In this document: in pieces, positions 6,610 to 14,347 of the stretch
Layout of the letters: every line of letters starts with the position of its first letter
Position numbering within the stretch: the first letter of the stretch is position 1
Source: an uncultured Collinsella sp.
GTDB taxonomy: Bacteria > Actinomycetota > Coriobacteriia > Coriobacteriales > Coriobacteriaceae
Direction: 5' to 3'
DNA: 18,104 bases
NCBI GenBank assembly: GCA_900538305.1
Contig: UPXY01000033.1
Coordinates: forward strand, 1 to 18,104
Position numbers and translations under genes: made by a program
Notes under the pieces: generated by a model
Seen by the model: the letters and a program-made list of their open reading frames with translations, nothing else
The model's database searches: none
What the model was told of the DNA's origin: nothing

Positions 6610-7860
6610 CTATAGCTCCGGATAAAGCGGGTGTGCGGCAAGGAGCTCCGTGGTGCGAGCGCGAACGGCTGCAAGCACGGTCTCGTCGTCTTTGTTGAAT
6701 ACCGCGCGCGCGATGAGCCCGCCGATCTCGCGGAATTCCTCGGCCGAAAAACCACGCGTGGTGCCAGCGGCGGAACCCACGCGAATGCCACTCGTCACGA
6801 AAGGCGATCGCGGCTCGCCCGGAATGGCGTTCTTGTTCACGGTGAGCCCCACGCTATCGAGCAGGAGCTCGGCATCGCGGCCGGTCACGTCGGCAGATGT
6901 GAGGTCCACCAGGCACAGGTGGTTGTCCGTGCCACCGGAAACGAGGCGCAGCCCACCCGCGACGAGCCCCTCTCCCAACGCGGCGCAGTTTTCCACCACG
7001 CGCGCGATGTACTCACGGAACTCCGGGCGCAGTGCTTCTCCGAACGCGACGGCCTTGCCCGCGATCACGTGCATGAGAGGACCACCCTGCGTGCCGGGGA
7101 AAACCGCCTTGTCGATAGCCTTCGCGAGCTCGCCATCGTTCGTGAGGATGAGGCCGCCGCGAGGGCCGCGCAGCGTTTTATGCGTAGTCGACGTCACGAC
7201 ATCGGCATGTGGGAACGGGCAGGGATGCACACCCGCTGCCACAAGGCCGGCGATGTGCGCCATGTCGATCATGAGCTTCGCGCCCACGCCGTGCGCGATG
7301 GCGGCCAGGCGCTCGAAGTCGATGACGCGCGGATATGCGGAGGCGCCACCCACGATGAGCTTCGGGTGCTCCTGCTGCGCCAAGCGCTCGAGACCGTCAT
7401 AGTCGATGGTCTCGGTCTCGGGGTCGAGGCCGTAGGACAGGAAGCGGTACAGCCGCCCGGAGAAGTTAACCGGCGAGCCGTGCGTGAGATGCCCGCCCTG
7501 GTCGAGGCTCATGCCAATGACCGTGTCGCCGGGCTCGATGAGCGCCGTGTATGCCGCAAGATTGGCGTTCGCCCCGGAATGCGGTTGCACGTTGGCGTAG
7601 TTGCAGCCGAAAAGCTTGCATGCACGGTCGCGGGCGAGGTCTTCGACCATATCGACCTTCTCGCAGCCGCCATAGTAGCGGTGACGTGGGTAACCTTCAG
7701 CATACTTATTCGTAAGCACGCTGCCCACGGCTTCGAGCACCGCCGGCGAGACGATGTTCTCGGACGCGATAAGCTCGATGGTCTCGCGCTGGCGGGTTAG
7801 CTCCTGCGCCAGCGCGGCGGCGACGGCGGGATCGGACTGGGCAACGTGATCGTAGGTCAT
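6610..7860 (-). CDS. glyA: Serine hydroxymethyltransferase
   Basis: This 416-residue cytoplasmic PLP enzyme interconverts serine plus tetrahydrofolate with glycine plus 5,10-methylene-tetrahydrofolate, feeding one-carbon metabolism. Conserved blocks are ELIASENIVS near 29-38, YAEGYPRHRYYGG at 53-65, HSGANAN at 94-100, MIDMAHIAGL at 197-206 and TTHKTLRGPRGG at 225-236, where Lys228 forms the Schiff base. Length and all motifs match active bacterial enzymes. The ATG at 7860 has GAGGGGGA upstream. It lies 97 bases after murB on the same strand; the gap holds two copies of a dyad repeat, which may affect expression of glyA. Confidence 0.97.
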   Translation of the reverse strand: MTYDHVAQSDPAVAAALAQELTRQRETIELIASENIVSPAVLEAVGSVLTNKYAEGYPRHRYYGGCEKVDMVEDLARDRACKLFGCNYANVQPHSGANANLAAYTALIEPGDTVIGMSLDQGGHLTHGSPVNFSGRLYRFLSYGLDPETETIDYDGLERLAQQEHPKLIVGGASAYPRVIDFERLAAIAHGVGAKLMIDMAHIAGLVAAGVHPCPFPHADVVTSTTHKTLRGPRGGLILTNDGELAKAIDKAVFPGTQGGPLMHVIAGKAVAFGEALRPEFREYIARVVENCAALGEGLVAGGLRLVSGGTDNHLCLVDLTSADVTGRDAELLLDSVGLTVNKNAIPGEPRSPFVTSGIRVGSAAGTTRGFSAEEFREIGGLIARAVFNKDDETVLAAVRARTTELLAAHPLYPEL

Positions 7861-7881
7861 GGCATCCCCCTCGTATTAGGT

Positions 7882-7951
7882 GATGATCTGAGTCCTGGAC
7901 GGTTATTCTCACTCGGCAGCGATGATCTGAGTCCTGGACGGGTATTCCCAC
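7882..7951. repeat. Two copies of a 31-bp dyad repeat, 39 bp apart, before glyA
   Basis: Copy A (7882-7912) and copy B (7921-7951) differ at only two positions and start exactly 39 bases apart. On the minus strand each contains the palindrome GTCCAGGAC. It is flanked by outer arms GTGAGAAT and ATCATCAC in copy A (6 of 8 positions pair) and weaker arms in copy B. Together they fill most of the murB-glyA spacer, and copy A ends about 15 bases before the glyA ribosome site. A third copy with perfect arms is at 1593-1625. Confidence 0.75.
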
Positions 7952-7957
7952 GTTGGG

Positions 7958-8917
7958 CTAGAACTCGCCGATGCGGTGCACCTCGGGTTCGAGCTCAACA
8001 CCAAACTGCTCGCGCACCTCTGCCTGGATGTGCTCGATGAGAGCATTCACATCGGCAGCCGTCGCGCCACCGGTGTTCACCACGAAGCCGCAGTGCTTCT
8101 CCGAAACCTGCGCCCCGCCTACGCGGTAACCGCGCAGGCCAGCGTCCATGATGAGCTTGCCGGCGAAATGGCCCGGCGGGCGTTTGAACGTCGAGCCGGC
8201 GGAAGGCAGCTCGAGTGGCTGCTTCTCTTCACGGCGACGTTGGTAGTCGTCCATGCGTCCGCGAATCGAGGCCTCCATATCCGGCGTGAGGGCAAAGGTC
8301 GCCTCGAGCACGATGAGCCCGTCTGAAGCTACACGGCTCTTACGGTAACCGAAATCCAGTTCTTCGCAGGTGAACGTGCGCACCGTGCCTTTCGTGCGCG
8401 TACCGTCTGGCAGCACGGCGCCCGGCACGTACGCCTGTACGGACTCGAGTACGTCGGCAATGCAGGCATCGTAGGCACCAGCGTTCTGATGACATGCGCC
8501 GCCGATCGCCGTCGGGATACCCCATAAGGGCTCCAAGCCGGAAAGCCCAGCTTCTGCCGCCGCAAGGGCAACATCGCGCAGCAACGCGCCTGCCTGGGCA
8601 TGCACGCGCGTGCCCTCGACGCGCACCTCGCTCATGTTCTCTCGAAGCAGCACCACGACGCCGCGGATGCCCCGGTCACCTACGAGCAGGTCGGAACCGT
8701 TACCCACCACGGTTAGGGGCACGCCGGCGATGGCGCATACGTCGAGCACGCGGGCAGCGGCCTTTGGCGTGCGGGGCGTAACCACGGCATCCGCCGGCCC
8801 GCCGATCTTGAACGTGGTGTGCTCGCGCATGGGCTCAGCAAGCAGCACGCTGTCTTCGCCCGCCGCCGTGCCGAGCGCGCAGATGACCTCATCGCTGATA
8901 GCGCTGTATTCGTGCAT
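7958..8917 (-). CDS. murB: UDP-N-acetylenolpyruvoylglucosamine reductase
   Basis: MurB is the FAD-dependent cytoplasmic enzyme that reduces the enolpyruvyl group with NADPH to give UDP-N-acetylmuramate, the second committed step of peptidoglycan synthesis. Numbered from the chosen start, visible blocks are FKIGGPAD at about 36-43, GNGSDLLV at 72-79 and GIPTAIGGACHQNAGAY at 133-149 (FAD site), FGYRKSR at about 189-195 with the catalytic Arg, AGSTFKRP at 240-247 with the proton-donor Ser242, and LEPEVH near the end with catalytic Glu312. The short C-terminal domain fits type II MurB. The ATG at 8917 is chosen for length (319 residues) and an AAGGCGG site. The frame stays open to another ATG at 8965, just after a TATAGT box at about 8982-8987. 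Confidence 0.95.
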   Translation of the reverse strand: MHEYSAISDEVICALGTAAGEDSVLLAEPMREHTTFKIGGPADAVVTPRTPKAAARVLDVCAIAGVPLTVVGNGSDLLVGDRGIRGVVVLLRENMSEVRVEGTRVHAQAGALLRDVALAAAEAGLSGLEPLWGIPTAIGGACHQNAGAYDACIADVLESVQAYVPGAVLPDGTRTKGTVRTFTCEELDFGYRKSRVASDGLIVLEATFALTPDMEASIRGRMDDYQRRREEKQPLELPSAGSTFKRPPGHFAGKLIMDAGLRGYRVGGAQVSEKHCGFVVNTGGATAADVNALIEHIQAEVREQFGVELEPEVHRIGEF

Positions 8918-9026
8918 GGGGACCGCCTTCGCAAGGCGCGCGGCCGAACGCGCGCAGGGTCGCATCTTTGCCTGCTTCCACTATACCCCGACTTCGCGGC
9001 ACCCCACGAGATTGGCAGAAGCAGTG

Positions 9027-9074
9027 AGTTGGAGCGCACCTGCCGCGGCAAGTTGAAGCGCACATACCGCGGAG
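9027..9074. repeat. 24-bp imperfect tandem repeat in murB-ribU spacer
   Basis: Units at 9027-9050 and 9051-9074 share AGTTGRAGCGCAC and CCGCGG, differing at about five positions. On the minus strand each reads GTGCGCTYCAACT. The repeat lies just upstream of the likely murB promoter area and no protein signal is seen. Confidence 0.55.
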
Positions 9075-9126
9075 AGCGGGTGCAATTGGCCCCTCATCTG
9101 AATCACCCGCCCGCTGCATCAACTAT

Positions 9127-9167
9127 TTTCGACAGTTTTTGCTTGCTAGCGGCTACAACTGTCGAAA
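9127..9167. repeat. 11-bp perfect inverted repeat in murB-ribU spacer
   Basis: TTTCGACAGTT (9127-9137) pairs exactly with AACTGTCGAAA (9157-9167) around a 19-base centre that itself contains GCTAGC. It has no T run on either side and looks more like a dispersed element or protein site than a terminator. It stands in the divergent spacer between murB and the FMN riboswitch. Confidence 0.6.
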
Positions 9168-9245
9168 TGCGGCGATTCAGTGAGATGAAATGGCTCCCGG
9201 CTCCTGTCTTTGCATCCTTTCCCGATTCCCCGTGGCAAAAAGGGG

Positions 9246-9251
9246 TATAGT
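9246..9251 (+). promoter_or_regulatory. Probable -10 box of the ribU operon
   Basis: TATAGT lies 12 bases before the first stem of the FMN riboswitch, the right place for transcription to start just ahead of the aptamer. No convincing -35 hexamer is visible 16-18 bases upstream. Confidence 0.5.
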
Positions 9252-9262
9252 AGTCCCGCATA

Positions 9263-9425
9263 GTTTCAGGATTGGGTGAAATTCCCTACCGGCGGTAACT
9301 GGCGAACGCCCGGGACGGCACGGCAACACGCGCCTGCGCCCCACGCCAGAAGCCCGCGAACCGCGCCCCGCGCGGTCGATCCGGTGCGACTCCGGAGCCG
9401 ACGGTACAGTCCGGATGGAAGAAAC
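9263..9425 (+). promoter_or_regulatory. FMN riboswitch (RFN element)
   Basis: The canonical conserved blocks appear in order: GGGTGAAATTCCCTACCGGCGG (given here in two overlapping parts, GGGTGAAATTCC and TACCGGCGGT), AGCCCGCGA, GATCCGGTGCGACTCCGGAG, AGCCGACGGT and AGTCCGGATGGAAGA. The closing stem P1 can be read as GTTTC (9263-9267) with GAAAC (9421-9425). The variable hairpin between blocks 1 and 2 is long and GC-rich. The GGAGG Shine-Dalgarno sequence (9426-9430) begins right after P1, so FMN binding most simply blocks ribosome access; no terminator follows. It should turn off riboflavin import when FMN is plentiful. Confidence 0.95.
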
Positions 9426-9437
9426 GGAGGTGCTGCC

Positions 9438-10016
9438 ATGAGCAGTTCCACCCGCGCCAACACGCGCACCAGCACCGTCAACACCAAGAAGATCGCCCTC
9501 GCCGCGCTCTTCACCGCCGCGTCGCTCATCTTGAGCTTCATCCAGATCCCCATCTTCCCGGCGGCGCCGTGGCTCATGTACGATCCTTCGGGCATCGTCT
9601 GCCTCATCGCCGCGCTCGCCTTCAGCCCCAAGCTCGGCGCGGCCGTGGCCATCATCTCGTGGCTGCCGCGCGTGCCCCTCGACCCGTTCGGCGCGCCCAT
9701 GGGCATGGTGTCGACCTGTGCCCTCATCATCCCCGCCGCGCTCGTCTACGCCCGCAGCCGCACGCGTGCGGCATCCATCGCCGGCATGGTCGCGGGCGCG
9801 GTGCTCTCCGTCGCCGTGGCGTGCGCGCTCAACCTCGTGGTGACGCCGCTCTACACCGCCGTGACCATGATGGACGTCGTCGCGATGATCCTGCCCATCC
9901 TCCTACCGTTCAATGCGCTCAAGATGGCGATCAACGTCGTCGCCGGCCAGATACTGCTCGCGCCGTGCATGAACGTGCTCAAGGCAGAAACCGATGGCGG
10001 CCGCACGAACGCGTAA
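9438..10016 (+). CDS. ribU: Riboflavin ECF transporter S component
   Basis: This 192-residue membrane protein has about six hydrophobic segments after a short basic N terminus. The loop APWLMYDPSGI (about 45-55) matches the conserved riboflavin-binding segment of RibU proteins. S components bind the vitamin outside the membrane and topple inward when driven by the shared EcfT-ATPase module. The ATG at 9438 lies seven bases after GGAGG. The preceding FMN riboswitch confirms the substrate class. The ATPase gene follows after 18 bases. The frame is open upstream through the riboswitch, but that part is RNA structure, not protein. Confidence 0.93.
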   Translation: MSSSTRANTRTSTVNTKKIALAALFTAASLILSFIQIPIFPAAPWLMYDPSGIVCLIAALAFSPKLGAAVAIISWLPRVPLDPFGAPMGMVSTCALIIPAALVYARSRTRAASIAGMVAGAVLSVAVACALNLVVTPLYTAVTMMDVVAMILPILLPFNALKMAINVVAGQILLAPCMNVLKAETDGGRTNA

Positions 10017-10034
10017 GCAAGAAGGACGAGCAAC

Positions 10035-11930
10035 GTGCCCGAACCCATCCAGCACATATCTCGCAAACGGACGAACGGTTCGCTCGATTCCCTTGCGTCG
10101 GCGCCACCGAACATCCCGCTCGCCATCGATTTCGACGAAGTTCGCTTCGCCTATCCCAACTCCTCCGAAGAGGCCGTTCGCGGCGTGACCCTGCGCATTC
10201 CGCGCGGCGAGCGTGTGTGCATCCTCGGCGGCAACGGCTCGGGCAAATCGACGCTCGCACGCCTGATGAACGCGCTGCTCGTCCCCACCGGCGGGCAGGC
10301 GCGTACCCTCGGCTTGGATATCAACGGTGACCCCGAGCAAGCGCTTGAGATCCGCCGGCGCGCGGCGATGGTCTTTCAATATCCCGACGATCAGATGGTA
10401 ACGAGCATTGTCGCCGACGACGTCGCCTTTGGCCCGGAAAACCTCGGTGTGCCGTCCGACGAGATCGCGCACCGTGTCGACTCCGCACTCGAAGCGGTGG
10501 GCATGACGGAGTTTGCCCAAGCAGACCCCGCAGACCTCTCGGGTGGGCAGCGCCAGCGCGTAGCTATCGCGGGTGCACTCGCCATGAATCCCGAGGTGCT
10601 CATCTTGGACGAACCCGCGGCGATGCTCGATGCACATGGCCGCCAAGCGATCCAACACGTGCTGCATGGACTTTCCGAGCGTGGCATCACGATCGTCCAC
10701 ATCACGCACTTCATGGACGACGCCCTGGACGCAGATCGCGCCATCGTGCTTGGCGAGGGTACGGTCGCGCTCGATGGTACGCCTGCCGAGGTCTTCGCGC
10801 AGCGAGCCGCCATCCGAGCCCTCGGCCTCGAGCTGCCGTTCGCGCTGCGCCTCGAGGATGCGGTCGCAGGCATAGCGCCGGATGCCGATGAAGCCGCGTT
10901 CGCGCCTGGGGTCAACCCCACGTCACATCCAGGCAGAACAGGGCAGGTGTTCTCGCAACCTGATCCCATCATCGGCCATGTCCCGCCCGAATTTCCTGAA
11001 CACAGCAGGCAGCAACCAGCCGAGGAACGCTCCGCCATCGCATTTGAGCACGTTTCATTCTCCTACGCGGACACCGAGCATCCCCACCAGCGCACCGGCC
11101 TGCTCGCACGCCTGGGCGTGCACCCGCGCCGCCGCATGCCACGCGCTGCGGACACTCTGCGCGGTGTCTCCTTCACCGTGCCGACGGGCTCGCTCACCGC
11201 GCTCATCGGCAGCACCGGATCGGGCAAGTCGACCACGGCAGAGCTCGCCTGCGCGCTCAAGCTGCCCAACACCGGCACCGTGCGCATAGACGGCATCGAC
11301 AGCGCAGATGGCACGCGACGCGATGACCTCCGCGCCCGGGTGGGCTACGTCGCGCAACTCCCCGAACGCCAGCTCTTCGCCGAAACCGTCTTCGACGACA
11401 TCGCATTCGGCCCGCGCAACCTCGGTCTTTCGGCTGAAGAAATCGAGCGACGCGTTTCCGACGCGCTCGACGCTGTCGGGCTCTCCCATGCTCCCGGCCT
11501 TCTCGAGCGTTCGCCATTCGCGCTTTCCGGCGGTCAGCGCCGCGCCGTCGCCATCGCGGGCGTGCTCGCCATGCAACCCGCCGTGCTCGTGCTCGACGAG
11601 CCCATGGCGGGGCTCGACCCCCAGGCTCGCCGTCGCATGCGGGCGCTCATGCTCGCGCTCAAAGAAGCCGGGACAACGCTTTTCGTCATCACGCACGATA
11701 TGGACGATGTTGCCGAACTTGCCGACCACGTCGTCGCCCTCAACCACGGGGTGGTGGTTGCCGAAGGAACCCCGCGCACGGTGTTCGGCATCGACGAGGC
11801 GCTCTTGCCCGGCGTGCCGAGTGCGCTTGCCGCAGCGCGCCGCCTACGCGCACAAGGCGTTCCCATCGAAGGAGACCCGCTCACCATCGACGAGCTCGCT
11901 CAGGAGGTGCGCCATGTCTCAACGCGTTAG
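10035..11930 (+). CDS. ECF transporter ATPase, two fused ABC domains (EcfA-EcfA')
   Basis: One 631-residue chain carries both nucleotide-binding domains that are usually separate EcfA1 and EcfA2 proteins. Domain 1 has Walker A GGNGSGKST at 65-73, Q-loop FQYPDDQ at 114-120, LSGGQ at 168-172, Walker B LILDEP at 189-194 and switch His225. Domain 2 has GSTGSGKST at 392-400, Q-loop QLPERQ at 441-446, LSGGQ at 497-501, LVLDEP at 518-523 and His554. A linker of about 60 residues, rich in Pro (280-335), joins them. Both sites look active. The GTG start follows ribU by 18 bases, with AAGGA upstream; ecfT overlaps the end by 17 bases. It powers riboflavin import with RibU and EcfT, and might also serve S components encoded elsewhere. 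Confidence 0.93.
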   Translation: MPEPIQHISRKRTNGSLDSLASAPPNIPLAIDFDEVRFAYPNSSEEAVRGVTLRIPRGERVCILGGNGSGKSTLARLMNALLVPTGGQARTLGLDINGDPEQALEIRRRAAMVFQYPDDQMVTSIVADDVAFGPENLGVPSDEIAHRVDSALEAVGMTEFAQADPADLSGGQRQRVAIAGALAMNPEVLILDEPAAMLDAHGRQAIQHVLHGLSERGITIVHITHFMDDALDADRAIVLGEGTVALDGTPAEVFAQRAAIRALGLELPFALRLEDAVAGIAPDADEAAFAPGVNPTSHPGRTGQVFSQPDPIIGHVPPEFPEHSRQQPAEERSAIAFEHVSFSYADTEHPHQRTGLLARLGVHPRRRMPRAADTLRGVSFTVPTGSLTALIGSTGSGKSTTAELACALKLPNTGTVRIDGIDSADGTRRDDLRARVGYVAQLPERQLFAETVFDDIAFGPRNLGLSAEEIERRVSDALDAVGLSHAPGLLERSPFALSGGQRRAVAIAGVLAMQPAVLVLDEPMAGLDPQARRRMRALMLALKEAGTTLFVITHDMDDVAELADHVVALNHGVVVAEGTPRTVFGIDEALLPGVPSALAAARRLRAQGVPIEGDPLTIDELAQEVRHVSTR

Positions 11931-12705
11931 CATCGGCCGGTACTATTCCGCCGCCTCGCCCATCCACGCGCTCGACCCGCGCACGAAGATCGTCGTCGCG
12001 ACCGCATTCATGGTGAGCTGCCTTGCCGTGACAGACGCCATGGGGCTCATGCTTGCTGGCACTTTCGTGCTCGCTGCCATCGCTCTTGCGCGCGTGCCGA
12101 TAGACAGCGTAATCGCGCAGCTTCGCCCCGTCACGTTCTTCCTTGTCGTGACGTCGCTTTTCAACCTGTTCTTCGTGCGCACGGGGAACGAGCTTCTCGC
12201 CGTGGGCGCGCTGCGCATCACCACTGGCGGCGTGGAGGCAGCGATACTCTATACCCTGCGCTTCCTCTTCCTGTTGCTTATGGGATCGCTGCTCATGCTC
12301 ACCACACAGCCGATGGCGCTCACGGATGCCGCCGAACGGCTCCTCACACCGCTCGCGCGCTTGGGTGTGCCAGTGAGCGAGGGGATGCTCGTGCTCTCGA
12401 TCGCCCTGCGCTTCGTGCCCACGCTCGGCGAGGACGCGCGCGCTATCGCGAATGCCCAGATTGCGCGCGGCGCCAAGCTCGAGGGAGGGCGCTTTCGCGA
12501 CCGCATCTCCGCGTTCATTCCGCTCGCGGTGCCGCTCTTCTCCGCCGCGGTGCGCCACGCCGACCGCCTCGCCTGCGCTATGGAAGCGCGCTGCTACACG
12601 GGCGGCACCGGCCGCACCCACTATCGCGAGCTGCGCTTCCACCGCCGCGACGCCATTGCTGCGGTGGCTTTCGTCCTCTACCTGGTTGCGCTCATCGCTT
12701 TGTAG
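11914..12705 (+). CDS. ecfT: ECF transporter transmembrane component EcfT
   Basis: This 263-residue inner-membrane protein couples the ATPase to the S component. It has about five hydrophobic segments and the two cytoplasmic coupling motifs: AQIARGA with ARG at 184-186, and AMEARCY with ARC at 225-227 in place of the usual ARG, a substitution I believe is tolerated in the family. The start SIGRYYSAASPIHALDPRTK (from residue 6) is the typical N terminus before segment 1. The ATG at 11914 follows AGGAGG inside the end of the ATPase gene, which implies translational coupling and fixed stoichiometry. It is the last gene of the riboswitch-controlled operon. Confidence 0.93.
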   Translation: MSQRVSIGRYYSAASPIHALDPRTKIVVATAFMVSCLAVTDAMGLMLAGTFVLAAIALARVPIDSVIAQLRPVTFFLVVTSLFNLFFVRTGNELLAVGALRITTGGVEAAILYTLRFLFLLLMGSLLMLTTQPMALTDAAERLLTPLARLGVPVSEGMLVLSIALRFVPTLGEDARAIANAQIARGAKLEGGRFRDRISAFIPLAVPLFSAAVRHADRLACAMEARCYTGGTGRTHYRELRFHRRDAIAAVAFVLYLVALIAL

Positions 12706-12732
12706 AATCACCTTGGCGACTCATCTGGGCAA

Positions 12733-12792
12733 CACTTTGGGGACGGGTACGTTTGTGTCGTTTTCATCACAAACGTACCCGTCCCCAAAGTG
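12733..12792. repeat. Perfect 25-bp-stem hairpin between convergent ecfT and hspR
   Basis: Bases 12733-12757 are exactly complementary to 12768-12792 around a 10-base loop (TCGTTTTCAT). The stem holds the GGGGACGGG core. It lies between the ecfT stop and the hspR stop, which converge, and could end transcription in both directions, although no T run follows on either strand. The same core near 3277-3360 and 14324-14340 suggests it belongs to a dispersed repeat family rather than being a simple terminator. Confidence 0.8.
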
Positions 12793-12810
12793 ACGCGCAC
12801 GGCAACGTGA

Positions 12811-13221
12811 TTAAATCCCGCCGCCGAGCAACCCGCGGAGCACCTGCTCGGGGTCGGCCGATCCGCCACGCGGCACGAGCGCCGTAATCTTCTTCTGCAG
12901 CTTGTACTCTGCTACCTGGTCTTCCAGCTCGCGCACGCGCACACGCAGCCGCTCGTTCTCGCGCTCGCGCTCCTCGGCGCGCTCCTTCATGTCGAGGATG
13001 CGCACCACGCCCGCAAGGTTGATGCCCTCGTCGGTTAGCTGGTTGATAAGCTCGAGCCGCTCAATGTCCGCCCGCGAATACAGGCGCGTGTTACCTCCCG
13101 AGCGCTTGGGATTCACCAAACCCTTCGACTCGTAGACGCGCAGGGTCTGCGGGTGCATGCCCGTGAGCTCCGCTGCCACGGAAATCATATACAGCGGCTT
13201 GTTGCGTTCGTCTTCGGCCAT
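12811..13221 (-). CDS. hspR: MerR-family heat-shock repressor HspR
   Basis: The 136-residue protein has a MerR-type winged helix: MISVAAELTGMHPQTLRVYE then KGLVNPKRSGGNTRLYSRAD, followed by a long coiled-coil dimer helix rich in Arg and Glu (about 75-115). HPQTLRVYE and the GGNTRLYS wing are the HspR pattern, and HspR normally closes the dnaK operon in actinomycetes. There it represses the operon with DnaK as co-repressor by binding HAIR sites (CTTGAGT-N7-ACTCAAG). No clear HAIR site is seen near dnaK here. The ATG at 13221 is preferred over an in-frame TTG at 13233 that lacks ribosome-site spacing. It is 59 bases after dnaJ. Confidence 0.9.
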   Translation of the reverse strand: MAEDERNKPLYMISVAAELTGMHPQTLRVYESKGLVNPKRSGGNTRLYSRADIERLELINQLTDEGINLAGVVRILDMKERAEERERENERLRVRVRELEDQVAEYKLQKKITALVPRGGSADPEQVLRGLLGGGI

Positions 13222-13280
13222 GGTGAACCCCAACCTTCGTTATCTTCCTAGGCGCACGATCGGCCGTGTGCCCGCAGCGC

Positions 13281-14252
13281 CTACGCGCTCGCCTTCGCCT
13301 GAGCGCGATACCGATCGATCTTCTCGCGGTAGCTGCGCGTATCCGATGCCATGAGCTTCTCGAACGCAGCGCGCTCCTCGTCGCCCAACCGCTCCGGCGT
13401 GCGCACCTCAATGGTCACGAGCAGCGCACCCGTGCGCCCGCGATGCTTCACGTCGGGCACGCCCATCTCCTTGAAGCGGAACGTCCTGCCCGTCTGCGTT
13501 CCGGCGGGAACACGCAACCGCACCGTCTTGCCAGCCGGCGTGGGAACGTCAATCTGGCAACCGAGTGCCGCTTCATACACCGAAATGGGCAGCTTGAGCG
13601 TCACATCGGCGCCCTTGCGCCCGAAGATGGGATGGTCGAGCACGTGCGTCGTGACGAGCAGGTCGCCGCGCGGGCCGCCGTTTACGCCGTATTCGCCGCG
13701 CTCCTTGAAGCGGAGCTGTCCGCCGTCCACCGCACCCGCTGGAACCTTCACATTGATCGTCTGCCGCTCGTTCGACGACGCAATGCGGTACGTGACCTTT
13801 TGCGTGGTGCCGTGGAATGCATCCTCGGCGCTCACGTCGATAGTGAGCGACAAGTCGCCGCCCTTGCGCGGCCGATTCGCCGCACGTCCTCCCATGCCGC
13901 CGAAACCCTGCGCGAAGCCACCGAAGCCGCTCCCGGCGCCAGCTCCGCCTCCGGCGCCGCCGAAAATCGAGCTGAACAGGTCGCTCATGTCGAAGCCCGC
14001 GCCACCACCGGCGCCGGCGTACGCCCCACCCGCACCCGGGATGCCCCCGAACATGAGCAGCTGGTCGTACTCCTTGCGTTTCTTCTCATCGGAAAGCGTC
14101 TCGTATGCTTCGCTGATCTCCTTGAATTTCTGCTCATCACCACCCGCATCTGGGTGGTACTTCTGCGCGAGCTTGCGAAACGCTGTTTTGATCTCTTTGT
14201 CGGAGGCGTCGCGCGACACGCCCAAGACATCGTAGAAATTCTTTTGCGCCAT
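13281..14252 (-). CDS. dnaJ: DnaJ-type co-chaperone without zinc finger
   Basis: This 323-residue protein stimulates DnaK ATPase activity and delivers unfolded clients. The J domain covers residues 1-65 with the essential HPD at 33-35. A very Gly-rich G/F linker follows at about 68-125, then two beta-barrel client-binding domains. The four CxxCxGxG repeats of full DnaJ are absent, so it is a class B protein like CbpA. Actinobacterial dnaK operons often carry such a gene (dnaJ1 type). The ATG has GGAAGGGAGG upstream. It stands 131 bases after grpE, and that gap contains a strong hairpin, so dnaJ-hspR may be expressed less than dnaK-grpE. Confidence 0.9.
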   Translation of the reverse strand: MAQKNFYDVLGVSRDASDKEIKTAFRKLAQKYHPDAGGDEQKFKEISEAYETLSDEKKRKEYDQLLMFGGIPGAGGAYAGAGGGAGFDMSDLFSSIFGGAGGGAGAGSGFGGFAQGFGGMGGRAANRPRKGGDLSLTIDVSAEDAFHGTTQKVTYRIASSNERQTINVKVPAGAVDGGQLRFKERGEYGVNGGPRGDLLVTTHVLDHPIFGRKGADVTLKLPISVYEAALGCQIDVPTPAGKTVRLRVPAGTQTGRTFRFKEMGVPDVKHRGRTGALLVTIEVRTPERLGDEERAAFEKLMASDTRSYREKIDRYRAQAKASA

Positions 14253-14323
14253 AACGCCTGCCTCCCTTCCTCTTGGAGCCTTGGACGCCGTCGCATCCCA
14301 GACCCGTCTCGAATGTCATAGCC

Positions 14324-14340
14324 TTGGGGACCGTCCCCAA
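14324..14340. repeat. 17-bp palindrome with GGGGAC core, grpE-dnaJ spacer
   Basis: TTGGGGAC and GTCCCCAA are exact complements around one central base. It lies eight bases from the hairpin at 14348-14378, so the grpE-dnaJ gap holds two adjacent structures. The core matches the hairpin at 12733-12792 in part. Confidence 0.6.
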
Positions 14341-14347
14341 TGTTAGA

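Noticed and set aside
7706..7951. 81-codon minus-strand frame over the glyA start and its upstream repeats
   Set aside because: It overlaps glyA in another frame and its repeated peptide comes only from the 39-bp-spaced DNA repeats.
7861..7957. Glycine or folate riboswitch before glyA
   Set aside because: The spacer is filled by the two dyad repeats and lacks the conserved blocks of either riboswitch.
9276..9437. N-terminal extension of RibU encoded through the riboswitch
   Set aside because: The frame is open but these bases are conserved RNA blocks of the FMN aptamer, and a good ribosome site precedes the ATG at 9438.
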